This document shows positions 16,719 to 25,836 of a DNA stretch of 32,654 bases, piece by piece; within the stretch, counting starts at the first letter, position 1, and the number at the start of each line of letters is the position of its first letter. A program made the translations under genes and the position numbers. Source of the stretch: an uncultured Azonexus sp. (lineage in GTDB: Bacteria; Pseudomonadota; Gammaproteobacteria; Burkholderiales; Rhodocyclaceae); assembly GCA_937983545.1 (NCBI GenBank), contig CALJZP010000188.1, positions 1-32,654 on the forward strand, in the 5' to 3' direction. Under the pieces are notes generated by a model. The model ran no database searches. It was not told the DNA's origin and saw nothing but the letters and a program-made list of their open reading frames with translations.

Positions 16719-17206
16719 CCACCTTCCAGAGCGATAGCGAACATCCCAAAGACGTCAAGGCGCCGCCCAAATCGGCTCGCCGCCGGGCCCGCGAGTTCGT
16801 GCTGCAAGGCCTGTACCAGTGGCGTGTCGGCGGGGCCGACGAGGCCGCCATCGAAGCCTACGCACCTGAAATGGAAGGTTTCGCCAAGGCCGACCGCGAT
16901 TTCTTCGTCGGTACGCTGCGCGGTGTCATCGGCCAGCAGGAAAAGCTGATCGAGCGGATTTCCGCCCACATCGACCGCCCGTTCGGCGAACTCTCGCCGA
17001 TTGAAGCCTGCGTCATGATGCTCGGCACCTTCGAGATGCAAAATCACCCGGAAACGCCTTACCGCGTGATCATCAACGAAGCCATCGAGCTGACCAAGGC
17101 GTTTGGCGGCACCGACGGCCACAAATACGTGAACGGCGTGCTCGACAAGGTCGCTGCCATCCTGCGCCCGGACGAAGTCGCCGCCCGCAAGCAAGCCAAA
17201 AAGTAA
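16715..17206 (+). CDS. nusB: Transcription antitermination factor NusB
   Basis: '[20 protein letters not shown]', '[32 protein letters not shown]'; overlaps ribH stop by 4 nt. Confidence 0.96.
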   Translation: MTTFQSDSEHPKDVKAPPKSARRRAREFVLQGLYQWRVGGADEAAIEAYAPEMEGFAKADRDFFVGTLRGVIGQQEKLIERISAHIDRPFGELSPIEACVMMLGTFEMQNHPETPYRVIINEAIELTKAFGGTDGHKYVNGVLDKVAAILRPDEVAARKQAKK

Positions 17207-17210
17207 GGCA

Positions 17211-18194
17211 ATGGCCGGCGAATTCGCGCTGATCGACAAGTATTTCGCCCGGCCCACGCCCTCGGCCGTTCTCGGCCCCGGCGACGACTGCGCGCTGGTC
17301 CAGCCCACACCGGGCAAGCAGTTGGCGGTCACTACCGACATGCTGGTCGCCGGCACGCATTTCCTGCCCGACACCGATCCGAAGAATCTCGGCTGGAAGG
17401 CGCTGGCTGTCAACCTCTCCGATCTCGCCGCCATGGGCGCCACGCCGCGCTGGGTGACGCTGGCCGGCGCCCTGCCGACGGTCAACGAAGCGTGGATCGC
17501 CGCCTTCGCCGACGGCTTTTTCGCCTGCGCCAAGGAATACGGCGTCGACGTCATCGGTGGCGACACCACCAAGGGGCCGCTCAACGTCTGCATCACGGCC
17601 ATGGGCGAAGTCGAGCCGGGCCGTGCCCTGCGCCGCGATGGCGCCCAGGTCGGCGACCAGATCTGGGTTTCCGGCCGCCCCGGCCTCGCCGCACTGGGCC
17701 TCGCCCACCTGCAGGGCAAGATTGAATTGCCCGCTCCCTGGCCGCGCCTGTGCGTTGCCGCACTGGAAAAACCGCGCCCCCGGGTCGCCCTCGGGCAGGC
17801 ACTGGTCGGCATCGCCACCGCCGCCATCGACGTCTCCGACGGCCTGCTTGCCGACCTTGGTCATATCTGCGAACGCTCGGGCTGCGCCGCTGCCGTCAAG
17901 CTGGTCCAGTTGCCGCAACTCAAGGACCTGGCCGGAAGCGGCGGAACCTACGATGCCGACTTGCGCCGCATCGCACTCGAATGCCAGGTGGCCGGCGGCG
18001 ACGACTACGAACTGTGCTTCACCGTCCCCGGCGCGCTCAGCCTGACCATCGCCCAGATCGCGGCCCGCCTGGAACTGCCGCTCTGGCACATCGGCGAGAT
18101 CGTTTCCGGCGAGACCGGTGCAGTCACGGTCTACGACCCGGACTTCAATCCAGTCTCATTCGACCGCCACGGATACGACCACTTTGCCGCGTAA
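17211..18194 (+). CDS. thiL: Thiamine-monophosphate kinase
   Basis: 'GEFALIDKYFARP', 'GPGDDCALVQPTPGKQLAVTTDMLVAGTHF', 'NLSDLAAMGATPRWVTLAGALP', 'GGDTTKGPLNV', 'DVSDGLLADLGHI'. Confidence 0.96.
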   Translation: MAGEFALIDKYFARPTPSAVLGPGDDCALVQPTPGKQLAVTTDMLVAGTHFLPDTDPKNLGWKALAVNLSDLAAMGATPRWVTLAGALPTVNEAWIAAFADGFFACAKEYGVDVIGGDTTKGPLNVCITAMGEVEPGRALRRDGAQVGDQIWVSGRPGLAALGLAHLQGKIELPAPWPRLCVAALEKPRPRVALGQALVGIATAAIDVSDGLLADLGHICERSGCAAAVKLVQLPQLKDLAGSGGTYDADLRRIALECQVAGGDDYELCFTVPGALSLTIAQIAARLELPLWHIGEIVSGETGAVTVYDPDFNPVSFDRHGYDHFAA

Positions 18195-18669
18195 GCCGGA
18201 TTTCGCCTTCCTGCTCGCCCACCCGGCGCACTTCTTCGCGCTGGGTTGCGGCAGCGGCCTGGCCCCCAAGGCTCCGGGCACCTTCGGCACGCTGTTCGCG
18301 TGGCTGAGCTTCGTGCTCTTCCGCCCCTATTTCGAGGAATTGCCACTGCTCGGCCTGCTGGCCGCTGCCTATCTCGGCGGCATCTGGTTCATCGACGTCG
18401 CCGGCAGGGCGCTGGGCGACCCCGACCACGGCAGCATCGTCTGGGACGAGATCGTGCCCTTCTGGCTGGTCCTGCTGATGACGCCGGACACCTTCTTCTG
18501 GCAGCTCGCCGCCTTCATGCTCTTCCGCTATTTCGACATCACCAAGCCGCAGCCGGCACGCTATTTCGACGAGCACGTCAAGAACGGCTTCGGGGTCATG
18601 GCCGACGATCTTGTTGCGGCCGGGTACACTTTGTTCGCGCTGGCCCTGTTGAAAATCGTTTTTGCCTGA
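18118..18669 (+). CDS. pgpA: Phosphatidylglycerophosphatase A (true start probably TTG at 18184, shortly before the thiL stop)
   Basis: 'GCGSGLAPKAPGTFGTLFAW', 'VWDEIVPFWLVLLM', 'ARYFDEHVKNGFGVMADDLVAAGYT'. Confidence 0.93.
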   Translation: MQSRSTTRTSIQSHSTATDTTTLPRKPDFAFLLAHPAHFFALGCGSGLAPKAPGTFGTLFAWLSFVLFRPYFEELPLLGLLAAAYLGGIWFIDVAGRALGDPDHGSIVWDEIVPFWLVLLMTPDTFFWQLAAFMLFRYFDITKPQPARYFDEHVKNGFGVMADDLVAAGYTLFALALLKIVFA

Positions 18670-18725
18670 CGCCCCCGCCGACGAAGGCATAGAATGGTGA
18701 AGCACAAACCGCTTGGAGCTTCATC

Positions 18726-19004
18726 ATGAGTCACAAGCATGCCCACCTGATGCGCAGCATCTTCCAGGACCCGCCCTCGGCGAACATTCACTGGCGCGAG
18801 ATCGAATCCCTGCTCCACCACCTCGGCGCCGATATCGAACCCTCGCATGGCGCCCGCTTCAAGGTCACGCTGAACAAGGTCGAGGCCTTTCTGCACCATC
18901 CGCACAACAGCAGCACCTGCAGCCGGACCGACATCAAGAGCATCCGTGAAGTCCTGACCCATGCCGGCATCACGCTCTCGGCATACGAAAGCGGTAACCT
19001 CTAG
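18726..19004 (+). CDS. HicA-like toxin-fold protein (orphan)
   Basis: '[62 protein letters not shown]' is the HicA dsRBD-like pattern with the catalytic-type His; no HicB-like ORF adjacent. Confidence 0.75.
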   Translation: MSHKHAHLMRSIFQDPPSANIHWREIESLLHHLGADIEPSHGARFKVTLNKVEAFLHHPHNSSTCSRTDIKSIREVLTHAGITLSAYESGNL

Positions 19005-19034
19005 GTCCGGAAGGAATCCGTTCCCCGGAATGCA

Positions 19035-19063
19035 AAACGGCACTTCGTGACGAAGTGCCGTTT
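19035..19063 (-). terminator. Strong hairpin terminator downstream of tRNA-Arg (possibly bidirectional)
   Basis: AAACGGCACTTCG-TGA-CGAAGTGCCGTTT: perfect 13-bp stem. Confidence 0.8.
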
Positions 19064-19073
19064 CGGAAATGCT

Positions 19074-19150
19074 TGGCGCGCCCAGCGCGATTCGAACGCA
19101 CGACCCCTGCCTTCGGAGGGCAGTACTCTATCCAGCTGAGCTATGGGCGC
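19074..19150 (-). tRNA. tRNA-Arg (anticodon CCG)
   Basis: Minus strand GCGCCCATAGCTCAGCTGGATAGAGTACTGCCCTCCGAAGGCAGGGGTCGTGCGTTCGAATCGCGCTGGGCGCGCCA; anticodon stem CTGCC/GGCAG, loop CTCCGAA, T-arm GTTCGAATC, encoded CCA, 77 nt. Confidence 0.96.
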
Positions 19151-19263
19151 TTGGGAGGAAGGCATTCTACCCGCTGCGATGCCGTGCGTCCATGGCGGCG
19201 TCACCGGGCCGGGGCGAGCGAGTCGCCAGCCAAGCGACAATAGGGCGCGACATGGCGCGCGGA

Positions 19264-19764
19264 CTAGTCGAAGAAGGTGCGGGCGGCCTCGAAACGTCGG
19301 GCGTAGTAAGCGTCGCTCAAGCGATCGATACGTACCTTGCCATTGCTCGACGGCGCATGAATGAAGCGCGTGTCGCCGATATATATGCCGACGTGCGAAA
19401 ACGAGCGATTCAGGGTATTGAAGAAAACAAGATCGCCGGGACGCAGGGAGCTCCTGTCGACCGGCTTGCTGTTGCGGGCAATGTCGGCCGCGCTGCCCTG
19501 AACCTTCAGGCCGGCGGCCTGGCCGTAGATATAGCTGACCATGCCGCTGCAATCGAGGCCCGCCTCGGGATTCTTGCCGCCAAAACGATAACCGGTATCG
19601 ATCAGGTCCATGGCGTAGAAAACGATTTCGTTGCCTTTGTCGCTGCCGGCACGGGCGGATTGCTCTGCCGGCTCGGTCGATGCGGTCGAGCGCGGCGCCG
19701 GGCCACTGCAAGCGGCGAGCAGCCCGACGACGAGGCAGACGGGTACAAGCGAAGAAAGTCGCAT
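19264..19764 (-). CDS. NlpC/P60 family cell-wall hydrolase lipoprotein
   Basis: Lipobox-like 'LVVGLLAACSG'; 'GLDCSGMVSYIYGQ', 'RPGDLVFFNT', 'SHVGIYIGDTRFIHAPSS'. Confidence 0.93.
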   Translation of the reverse strand: MRLSSLVPVCLVVGLLAACSGPAPRSTASTEPAEQSARAGSDKGNEIVFYAMDLIDTGYRFGGKNPEAGLDCSGMVSYIYGQAAGLKVQGSAADIARNSKPVDRSSLRPGDLVFFNTLNRSFSHVGIYIGDTRFIHAPSSNGKVRIDRLSDAYYARRFEAARTFFD

Positions 19765-19902
19765 CAAGCTAAAGCCATTTCTCGAAACAAACCATAACTT
19801 ACCGTTTTCACTATTTTTTTCAAGAGGCAATCAGTAACCGACGATTCAGTTCGCCGGACCATATCCGGTACAGTACGATTATTTCAACCCGTCCCGCCCC
19901 GT

Positions 19903-20547
19903 ATGGCCAAAATCATCGTCATCGCCATCCTGCTATCACTCGTCTTTGTCCTGTGGCGCAACTGGAGCCGTCAACGCCGCGCCAGCTACATTGCCTCCTT
20001 TCCCTACCGGCAGACGCTCGACCGGCGCCTCGCCGCCAGGCGACCCGAGCTGACCGAAGTGCAGCGCGGCGAGGTTTTTGCTGCACTGATCGACTATTTC
20101 GCCATCTGCAACACGGCCGGGCGCCGCCTGGTGGCCATGCCATCCCAGGTGGTCGACGATGCGTGGCATGAGTTCATCCTGTTCACGCGGCAATATGACC
20201 AATACTGCCGCAAAGCCTTCGGCCGCTTCCTGCACCATACGCCTGCGGAAGCGATGAGTTCCCCGACCCAGGCTTCGCAAGGACTGCGCCGTGCCTGGCG
20301 GCTGGCCTGCCGACGCGAAGGGATCGACCCGCAGAATCCGGAACGCCTGCCCCGACTGTTCGCACTGGACAACCGCCTCGGGATTGCCGGGGGTTTCGTC
20401 TATCACCTCGACTGCATGGCGGCTCGGCAAGCCGGCGATGCATCGGGTTACTGCGCCAGCCACATCGGCTGTGGTGGCAGCGGCAGTGACGGTTGTTCAG
20501 GTGACTCGGGCAGTGGATGCGGAGGAGGGTGCGGCGGCGGTGATTGA
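19903..20547 (+). CDS. Membrane-anchored protein with glycine-rich-domain-like fold and Cys/Gly-rich C-terminal tail
   Basis: N-terminal TM; 'SQVVDDAWHEFILFTRQYDQYCRKAFGRFLHHTP' pattern; C-terminus 'CASHIGCGGSGSDGCSGDSGSGCGGGCGGGD'. Confidence 0.8.
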   Translation: MAKIIVIAILLSLVFVLWRNWSRQRRASYIASFPYRQTLDRRLAARRPELTEVQRGEVFAALIDYFAICNTAGRRLVAMPSQVVDDAWHEFILFTRQYDQYCRKAFGRFLHHTPAEAMSSPTQASQGLRRAWRLACRREGIDPQNPERLPRLFALDNRLGIAGGFVYHLDCMAARQAGDASGYCASHIGCGGSGSDGCSGDSGSGCGGGCGGGD

Positions 20548-20568
20548 CCCGGCGGAGGCGGCGAAGGG

Positions 20569-20712
20569 CTACTTGTGATAGCTACGGCTGCTGCCCGAGC
20601 TGCCGTGTCCCGAATTCGCCACGTTGTCGAACAGGCTCCAGCCTTGCTGCTGCGCATAGGCGAAGAGCACGACCGCAAAGATGCCGGCGACCAGGTTGAA
20701 TTTATCGAACAT
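20569..20712 (-). CDS. Small membrane-type protein, 47 aa (not in ORF track)
   Basis: MFDKFNLVAGIFAVVLFAYAQQQGWSLFDNVANSGHGSSGSSRSYHK; start overlaps the upstream DUF4178 stop as ATGA (20712/20714), one predicted TM. Confidence 0.7.
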   Translation of the reverse strand: MFDKFNLVAGIFAVVLFAYAQQQGWSLFDNVANSGHGSSGSSRSYHK

Positions 20713-22643
20713 CAGTCGTCATCTCCGCCGGAGTCGTCGCTGCCCGCCGGTGCGTGGTCGCTTTCCGCCCAGCGACGGGTTTCGAACGCGGCGCGGCGCA
20801 GGGTCGCGAATACCGGAAAAACCAGCAGGAACAGGGTCAGCAACACGAAATTCGACCACCCGGTCCGCGGCGTCACGACCTCGAGCTGATCGCGCACGGC
20901 AACGTATTTGTCCGGCGCCATGTCCGGATCGAGTGTCAGATAGTAGGTTCCGGCCGGAATATTCTGGAACACGACCTCGTCGTTCCGGCTCCCTTCGGTC
21001 CAGCTACCATCGTCGTAGCCCCAGTAGTACGACAACTCACGCGCCGCCGGCCAGGCCGTACCGGTCGTCTTGTTCACCAGCAGCAGGTCGATGCCGATCC
21101 AGTTGTTGTCCAGCGAAGTCGATTGGCGGACGGCTATCTTGCGCGGCTTGCCGGTTATCTGGAACTCCCGGGTCTGCACCTCCTCGTTGCTGCGCGGCTC
21201 GAACGTGAAGTCCTGGCGCAACAACAGCTTTTCAGTAGAAACGAGCATGAAGAATGCTTGCACCAGAACAGCCGCCAGCAGGAATTTGGCGAACAGCAAC
21301 CAGATGCGCCGCGTTGTATCGGCCCACGGGTTGGGCTGATTGGCAAAGACGCCTATCGGCTCGGGCAGCCCTCCCGACAAACCGAAGGCGGAGGCGATCG
21401 TGGCGGGCTGGATGTAGCACGCTTGCGACCAGCTCAGGTCCTTGCCGCTTCGCTCCCGCGACAGCATCAGCGGCGGCGCGACAAAATCATCGACGCGACT
21501 GCTTTCTCCCTTTTGGACCTTCCAGGTAAATTCCCCTTGAACCTGAACCACCTCGGCGCGGTCGGTCGTCGCAAAATGCTTGAAATGCCGGCCACCGAAA
21601 CTCACCCCGGTCACCTCGAGGATCTTGGTGGTTGCCGGCGGCCGGGAGAGCACGTCGGCAACATTCCAGTGACCGTTGTATTCGGTCAGCCAGCGGTAGG
21701 TTCCGTTTTCGCCGGCCAGCAGGTATTCGCGCCAGGCGTAGCTCATGCCTGCCTCGACACTGCGCTTGACCAGAAAACCGATCACTTCCGCCGGCTTTCC
21801 TTCGAGGCTTCCCTTGCTGCCGAGCGGCAGGCGGGGTACATACGGCGCCTCCCGCATGGCCGCCCCCTTGGAGAGCACCTTGTAGTTCCGGTCGGTCGTA
21901 TCGACCACGGTGCCACAACTGGCGCAGCCGACGGCAACGATGTCCTTCGAACGGGCCTGCATCGGCACGCCGCAGGCCGGACAGCGGAACACCTGCACCG
22001 GAACCGTGCTGCTCGGTAGCGCCATCCCGTCGCGCAGGTTCGCCATGCGCAGGGATTTGAATTCGACCGCCTCGCCGACAAAGAGCAAAGGCGGCGTCTC
22101 GGAATAATCCAGAGTGGCGAAATGGCTTTCGTTGCGCAGGTCTGCCGCCGCAAGCGGGTAGCCGGCACCGACCTTGAACGGCAATTCACCCTGACCGGCG
22201 ATACATTCCGCATTTTCGAGGTTGCTGACCGTCCATGCCCGGCTTGCCACCTGAAGCCGCTGGCCGACTTTCAGCGCCGAAAACGCCGGGAGCGGCTCCC
22301 GGGCCTGCTCCATGAAGGTGAGTACATACTCTCCACCGGCCTCTGACAGCCAGCCTGTTCGCATGTCGTCGAACAACAGATGCCACTCATTCCAGGTGCC
22401 CTGGCTGTACTTGAGCTGGATGCGTCCGATCAGGGCGAAATGCACGCCCTTGTATTGCCCCTCCGAGCCCAGTTGCAGCGGCGAGCGATCCTCGACCAGC
22501 GCCGCCATCTTGCCGATATCCTCCAGCGCCTGATCGTGGCGGACCAGCGTGCTCTGGCAATATGCGCAAACGGCGAAAACCGACGAGGCCGACTTGAAGA
22601 GGACCGGCGCGCCGCAGGACGGACAGGAGGCTGACAGGGCCAT
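20712..22643 (-). CDS. DUF4178 domain protein with two zinc ribbons and C-terminal TM segments
   Basis: 'CPSCGAPVLFKSASSVFAVCAYCQSTLVRHD', 'CPACGVPMQARSKDIVAVGCASCGTVVD'; DUF4178-like repeats ('GVHFALIGRIQLKYSQGTWNEWHLLFDDMRTGWLSE', 'EVIGFLVKRSVEAGMSYAWREYLLAGENGTYRWLTEYNGHW'). Confidence 0.85.
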   Translation of the reverse strand: MALSASCPSCGAPVLFKSASSVFAVCAYCQSTLVRHDQALEDIGKMAALVEDRSPLQLGSEGQYKGVHFALIGRIQLKYSQGTWNEWHLLFDDMRTGWLSEAGGEYVLTFMEQAREPLPAFSALKVGQRLQVASRAWTVSNLENAECIAGQGELPFKVGAGYPLAAADLRNESHFATLDYSETPPLLFVGEAVEFKSLRMANLRDGMALPSSTVPVQVFRCPACGVPMQARSKDIVAVGCASCGTVVDTTDRNYKVLSKGAAMREAPYVPRLPLGSKGSLEGKPAEVIGFLVKRSVEAGMSYAWREYLLAGENGTYRWLTEYNGHWNVADVLSRPPATTKILEVTGVSFGGRHFKHFATTDRAEVVQVQGEFTWKVQKGESSRVDDFVAPPLMLSRERSGKDLSWSQACYIQPATIASAFGLSGGLPEPIGVFANQPNPWADTTRRIWLLFAKFLLAAVLVQAFFMLVSTEKLLLRQDFTFEPRSNEEVQTREFQITGKPRKIAVRQSTSLDNNWIGIDLLLVNKTTGTAWPAARELSYYWGYDDGSWTEGSRNDEVVFQNIPAGTYYLTLDPDMAPDKYVAVRDQLEVVTPRTGWSNFVLLTLFLLVFPVFATLRRAAFETRRWAESDHAPAGSDDSGGDDD

Positions 22644-22653
22644 CGACCGCCGA

Positions 22654-23670
22654 TCAGTTCAGTTTCTTGAGCAGTTCCGCCTTTTTCGCATCGAATTCGG
22701 CCTGGCTCAAAATGCCTTTGGCCACCAGACCATGCAGCTTTTCCAATGTCGACACCACGTCGTCGGCCGATACCGTGCCGGCTGCCGGCGCAGCACCCGC
22801 GGCCGGCTGCATGGCGGAGGCCATCGCCTGACCGACGACCTGGCCGAAGCCGACGCCAGCCCCCAGACCAACGCCCATGGCAGCCATGCCGCCTTCGTTC
22901 TTCGCTGCGTCCGGAATGCTGTTGGCGACCTGATACTGGGTATAACGCTGCATGTCGCCGACCATGTTCATGCCGATCTTCTGGTCGAGAACCTTCTGCA
23001 ACTCTTCAGGCAGCGAAACGTTCTGGACGACCAGCGAATCCAGGGTCAGGCCGTATTCGGCGAACACCGGCTTCATCTTGACCATCATCGCCATGCCGAA
23101 TTCGTCCTGATTGCCGGCCATGTCGACGAAGGAACCGCCCGACTCGCCGAACAGGTCGGTCATACCGGCCACGATGGTGTTGCGCAGCTGCCCTTCCAGT
23201 TCCTCGCGGGAATACACATCACGTGTACCGGAAATCTTCTGGTAGAAAACCTTGGGATCGGTCAGGTGATAGGCATAGATGCCGAATGCCCGCATCCGGA
23301 CGATGCCGAATTCCTTGTCGCGGATAGTGATCGGGTTGGGCGTACCCCACTTCTGATCGAGCTGGGTACGTGTCGAGAAGAAGTAGACATCGCTCTTGAA
23401 CGGAGACTCGAACAGCTTGTCCCAGTTCTTCAGATAGGTGAGGACCGGCAGGGTCTGGGTCGTCAGCTTGTACATCCCGGGGCCGAACACATCGGCGATC
23501 TGCCCTTCGTTGACGAACATGGCGACCTGCGACTCGCGCACTGTCAGGCTGGCGCCGTTCTGTATTTCCATCTCGGCCATCGGAAAACGCCAGGCCAGCG
23601 TGCCGTCGCCGTCCTCGGTCCACTGCAGGATGTCGATAAACTGTTTCTTGATGAAATCCATCAGCGCCAT
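22654..23670 (-). CDS. SPFH/YdjI-like (virion-core-like) protein with C-terminal SHOCT domain
   Basis: 'LAWRFPMAEMEIQNGASLTVRESQVAMFVNEGQIADVFGPGMYKLTTQTLPVL...'; C-terminus 'DVVSTLEKLHGLVAKGILSQAEFDAKKAELLKKLN' = SHOCT. Confidence 0.9.
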   Translation of the reverse strand: MALMDFIKKQFIDILQWTEDGDGTLAWRFPMAEMEIQNGASLTVRESQVAMFVNEGQIADVFGPGMYKLTTQTLPVLTYLKNWDKLFESPFKSDVYFFSTRTQLDQKWGTPNPITIRDKEFGIVRMRAFGIYAYHLTDPKVFYQKISGTRDVYSREELEGQLRNTIVAGMTDLFGESGGSFVDMAGNQDEFGMAMMVKMKPVFAEYGLTLDSLVVQNVSLPEELQKVLDQKIGMNMVGDMQRYTQYQVANSIPDAAKNEGGMAAMGVGLGAGVGFGQVVGQAMASAMQPAAGAAPAAGTVSADDVVSTLEKLHGLVAKGILSQAEFDAKKAELLKKLN

Positions 23671-23688
23671 GACTGTCTCCTTGTGTGA

Positions 23689-24090
23689 TCAAATGATGCA
23701 GCCGGCATTCAGGATGCCGGTGCCGAGTGAGAGGGAAGCGAGGAAGACGCCCGAGGCCACCTTGCCGAGCGGGATGTTTTGCACGATTTGCGGCAGCACC
23801 AGACGCGCCACGATATAAGCCAGCAGTTGCACGACACAGGCAACCACACCCCAGCCGACCATGCTGGCGATGTTGTGGCTGGTCGCTACGGAAACCGCGA
23901 TCGGCAAGGCATAGCCGATCATGGCACCGCCCAGGCTGACGGCGGCGGCCGTGTTGCCCTCGCGGATCAGGGCCATTTCGTTATAAGGCGTCGTGAACAG
24001 ATAAAGGACGACGAACGAGGCCAGCAGGGCCAATGCGGTAGCGAAGTAGCCGGCGAATGCGGGCAAGCTGTTGATGACCGGATCGAACAT
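23689..24090 (-). CDS. DUF350 (YjfL-type) membrane protein
   Basis: 133 aa multi-TM; 'YLFTTPYNEMALIREGNTAAAVSLGGAMIGYALPIAVSVATSHNIASMVGWGVVACVVQLLAY'. Confidence 0.9.
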   Translation of the reverse strand: MFDPVINSLPAFAGYFATALALLASFVVLYLFTTPYNEMALIREGNTAAAVSLGGAMIGYALPIAVSVATSHNIASMVGWGVVACVVQLLAYIVARLVLPQIVQNIPLGKVASGVFLASLSLGTGILNAGCII

Positions 24091-24147
24091 GAAAACTCCC
24101 CGGGAGAGCGAAATGACAGCGGATTGTCTCCGCTGGGCGCGCTTTGT

Positions 24148-25836
24148 TCAAGCCCGAAAAGCGCGATACCAGTCGATGAATGCGGCAATCGGCATGGGTT
24201 TGCCATACAGGTAGCCCTGCACCCGGGTACAACCGAGCGCCCGGAGTTCATCGCACTGCCCGGCCACCTCGACCCCTTCGGCCAGGGAAAGCATGCCCAG
24301 GTCGTGCGTCAGGTCGACAATGGTCTTGACGATACGCAACTTGTCCACCGACGACAGCATGCCATCAATGAACGAGCGGTCGATCTTGATCTCATCGACC
24401 GGCAAGGTCGCCAGATAACTCAACGACGAATAACCGGTGCCGAAATCGTCGAGCGCGAAGCGTATCCCCATATTACGCAGCCGCATCATGATATCCAGAC
24501 TGCGTTGACGGTCGTACATCATGGCGGATTCGGTCAATTCGAAGGTGAAACGCGTCGCCGGAAGCTGCCAGGTCTCCAGGCATTGCCCGACCAGTTCCGG
24601 CAGATCACCGTCGATCAGGTCACCGGCCGTCAGGTTCAACGACAACGGAATTTCGATGCCTTCAGATTCCATCTCCGCACTACAGCGCAGAGCCGCCCTC
24701 ACCAGCCAGTCGGTGAGTTGCGAGCGCCAGCCGTATTCCTCGATCAGCTCGATGACCAGCGGAGGTTGCACCCACTCCCCGTTGTCGCGTCGCCAACGCA
24801 GCAACAACTCGGCTCCGACGCAACGCGTTCCGCCCCTCAGCTCCACCTGCGGTTGCAGATAAAGTTGCAAGCGATCCGTACGCAACGCTTCGCGAAGCTC
24901 CTCGGACAACTGATGGCGCGCCTGCCAATCGACTTTCATCATCCAGTCGAACATCGTGAAGGGTTCGCCACTGACGACCAGGCTCGCACGCGCCAGGCGG
25001 GCAGCCTGGACAACCTCTTCGGGATCGCCGCCGTGATCGGGAAAGAGGGCGATACCGATGGCGGCATGAAGCGAAACGGCGCGCCCGCCGAGCAAGCGCA
25101 CGGGATGATCGAAGAGCCGGGCGATCTGTGTTGCCGCCAAGGCAGGCTGGGCCATCGAATAGACATCCGTCAGCAGCAACAGCCATTCTCCCTCATGCCC
25201 GACAAAAGCCAGATCTTGCGGCCTGAGCAAGTGCCCCAGCTGTTCGGACAACAGCGCAGGCAAGCTCTGCAGATCACTGGCGGTCAGGTGTGATTGGGCG
25301 TGGCGGTTGATCATCGAAACGGAAAGCACCGCCACCCTCCGACCACTCTCTCCGCACTCGCGCAAGGCGCGCATGGCGGCCCATTCGCCCGGCAAGCCAG
25401 CGTCCGTCCCGTGCGCTTCTTCGCCCACCTCGATCGCGCAACTCACGGCCGCCACGAGACAGCGCCGCAGAATGCCGAACAACTTGAGCTGCACGCGCCC
25501 GACCTGAGGCAACCCGTCGAACAACTCCGTCTCGGCCTCGGCCATCGCGTGATTGAAAAACCCGAACAGATCCGCCGATGAAAACCCTCGGCGGCTCAGT
25601 TTGTGCCACGCATGCATCCATTGCTGCTGCCAGAGGATATCGTCAATACGTAGCGGCAGCGCCTTGCTCAGCTCGACAAACTCCCCGAGCAAAGGGGTCG
25701 GCGCATAACGCGCCGCCACCCGATCCATCGCCAAGCGCCAGACGTCGACGAGCGCCCGCAAGGAGCGCAAATCGTCGGCATTGACCGAAAATGTTGCGTA
25801 ATCGATATAACCGGAGCTATCCGAGATAGTAGTCAT
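24148..25836 (-). CDS. EAL-domain protein with degenerate GGDEF domain
   Basis: Degenerate signature 'VGHEGEWLLLL' where GGDEF would be; EAL region 'QPQVELRGGTRCVGAELLLRW', 'FELTESAMM', 'LDDFGTGYSSLSYLATLPVDEIKIDRSFIDGM'. Start MTTISDSSGYIDYATFSV, overlapping the HD-GYP gene by 20 bp. Confidence 0.88.
   Translation of the reverse strand: MTTISDSSGYIDYATFSVNADDLRSLRALVDVWRLAMDRVAARYAPTPLLGEFVELSKALPLRIDDILWQQQWMHAWHKLSRRGFSSADLFGFFNHAMAEAETELFDGLPQVGRVQLKLFGILRRCLVAAVSCAIEVGEEAHGTDAGLPGEWAAMRALRECGESGRRVAVLSVSMINRHAQSHLTASDLQSLPALLSEQLGHLLRPQDLAFVGHEGEWLLLLTDVYSMAQPALAATQIARLFDHPVRLLGGRAVSLHAAIGIALFPDHGGDPEEVVQAARLARASLVVSGEPFTMFDWMMKVDWQARHQLSEELREALRTDRLQLYLQPQVELRGGTRCVGAELLLRWRRDNGEWVQPPLVIELIEEYGWRSQLTDWLVRAALRCSAEMESEGIEIPLSLNLTAGDLIDGDLPELVGQCLETWQLPATRFTFELTESAMMYDRQRSLDIMMRLRNMGIRFALDDFGTGYSSLSYLATLPVDEIKIDRSFIDGMLSSVDKLRIVKTIVDLTHDLGMLSLAEGVEVAGQCDELRALGCTRVQGYLYGKPMPIAAFIDWYRAFRA

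Noticed and set aside
19074-19150. tRNA-Arg as the integration site of a mobile element
   Set aside because: Flanking genes look like ordinary backbone; no integrase or duplicated tRNA 3' end seen nearby.
20754-22019. 421-aa plus-strand ORF antisense to the DUF4178 gene
   Set aside because: Opposite strand has clear zinc ribbons and DUF4178 patterns; no recognisable family in the antisense product.
23779-25293. 504-aa plus-strand ORF antisense to DUF350/EAL genes
   Set aside because: Shadow of recognised minus-strand coding sequence; composition typical of GC-rich antisense frames.
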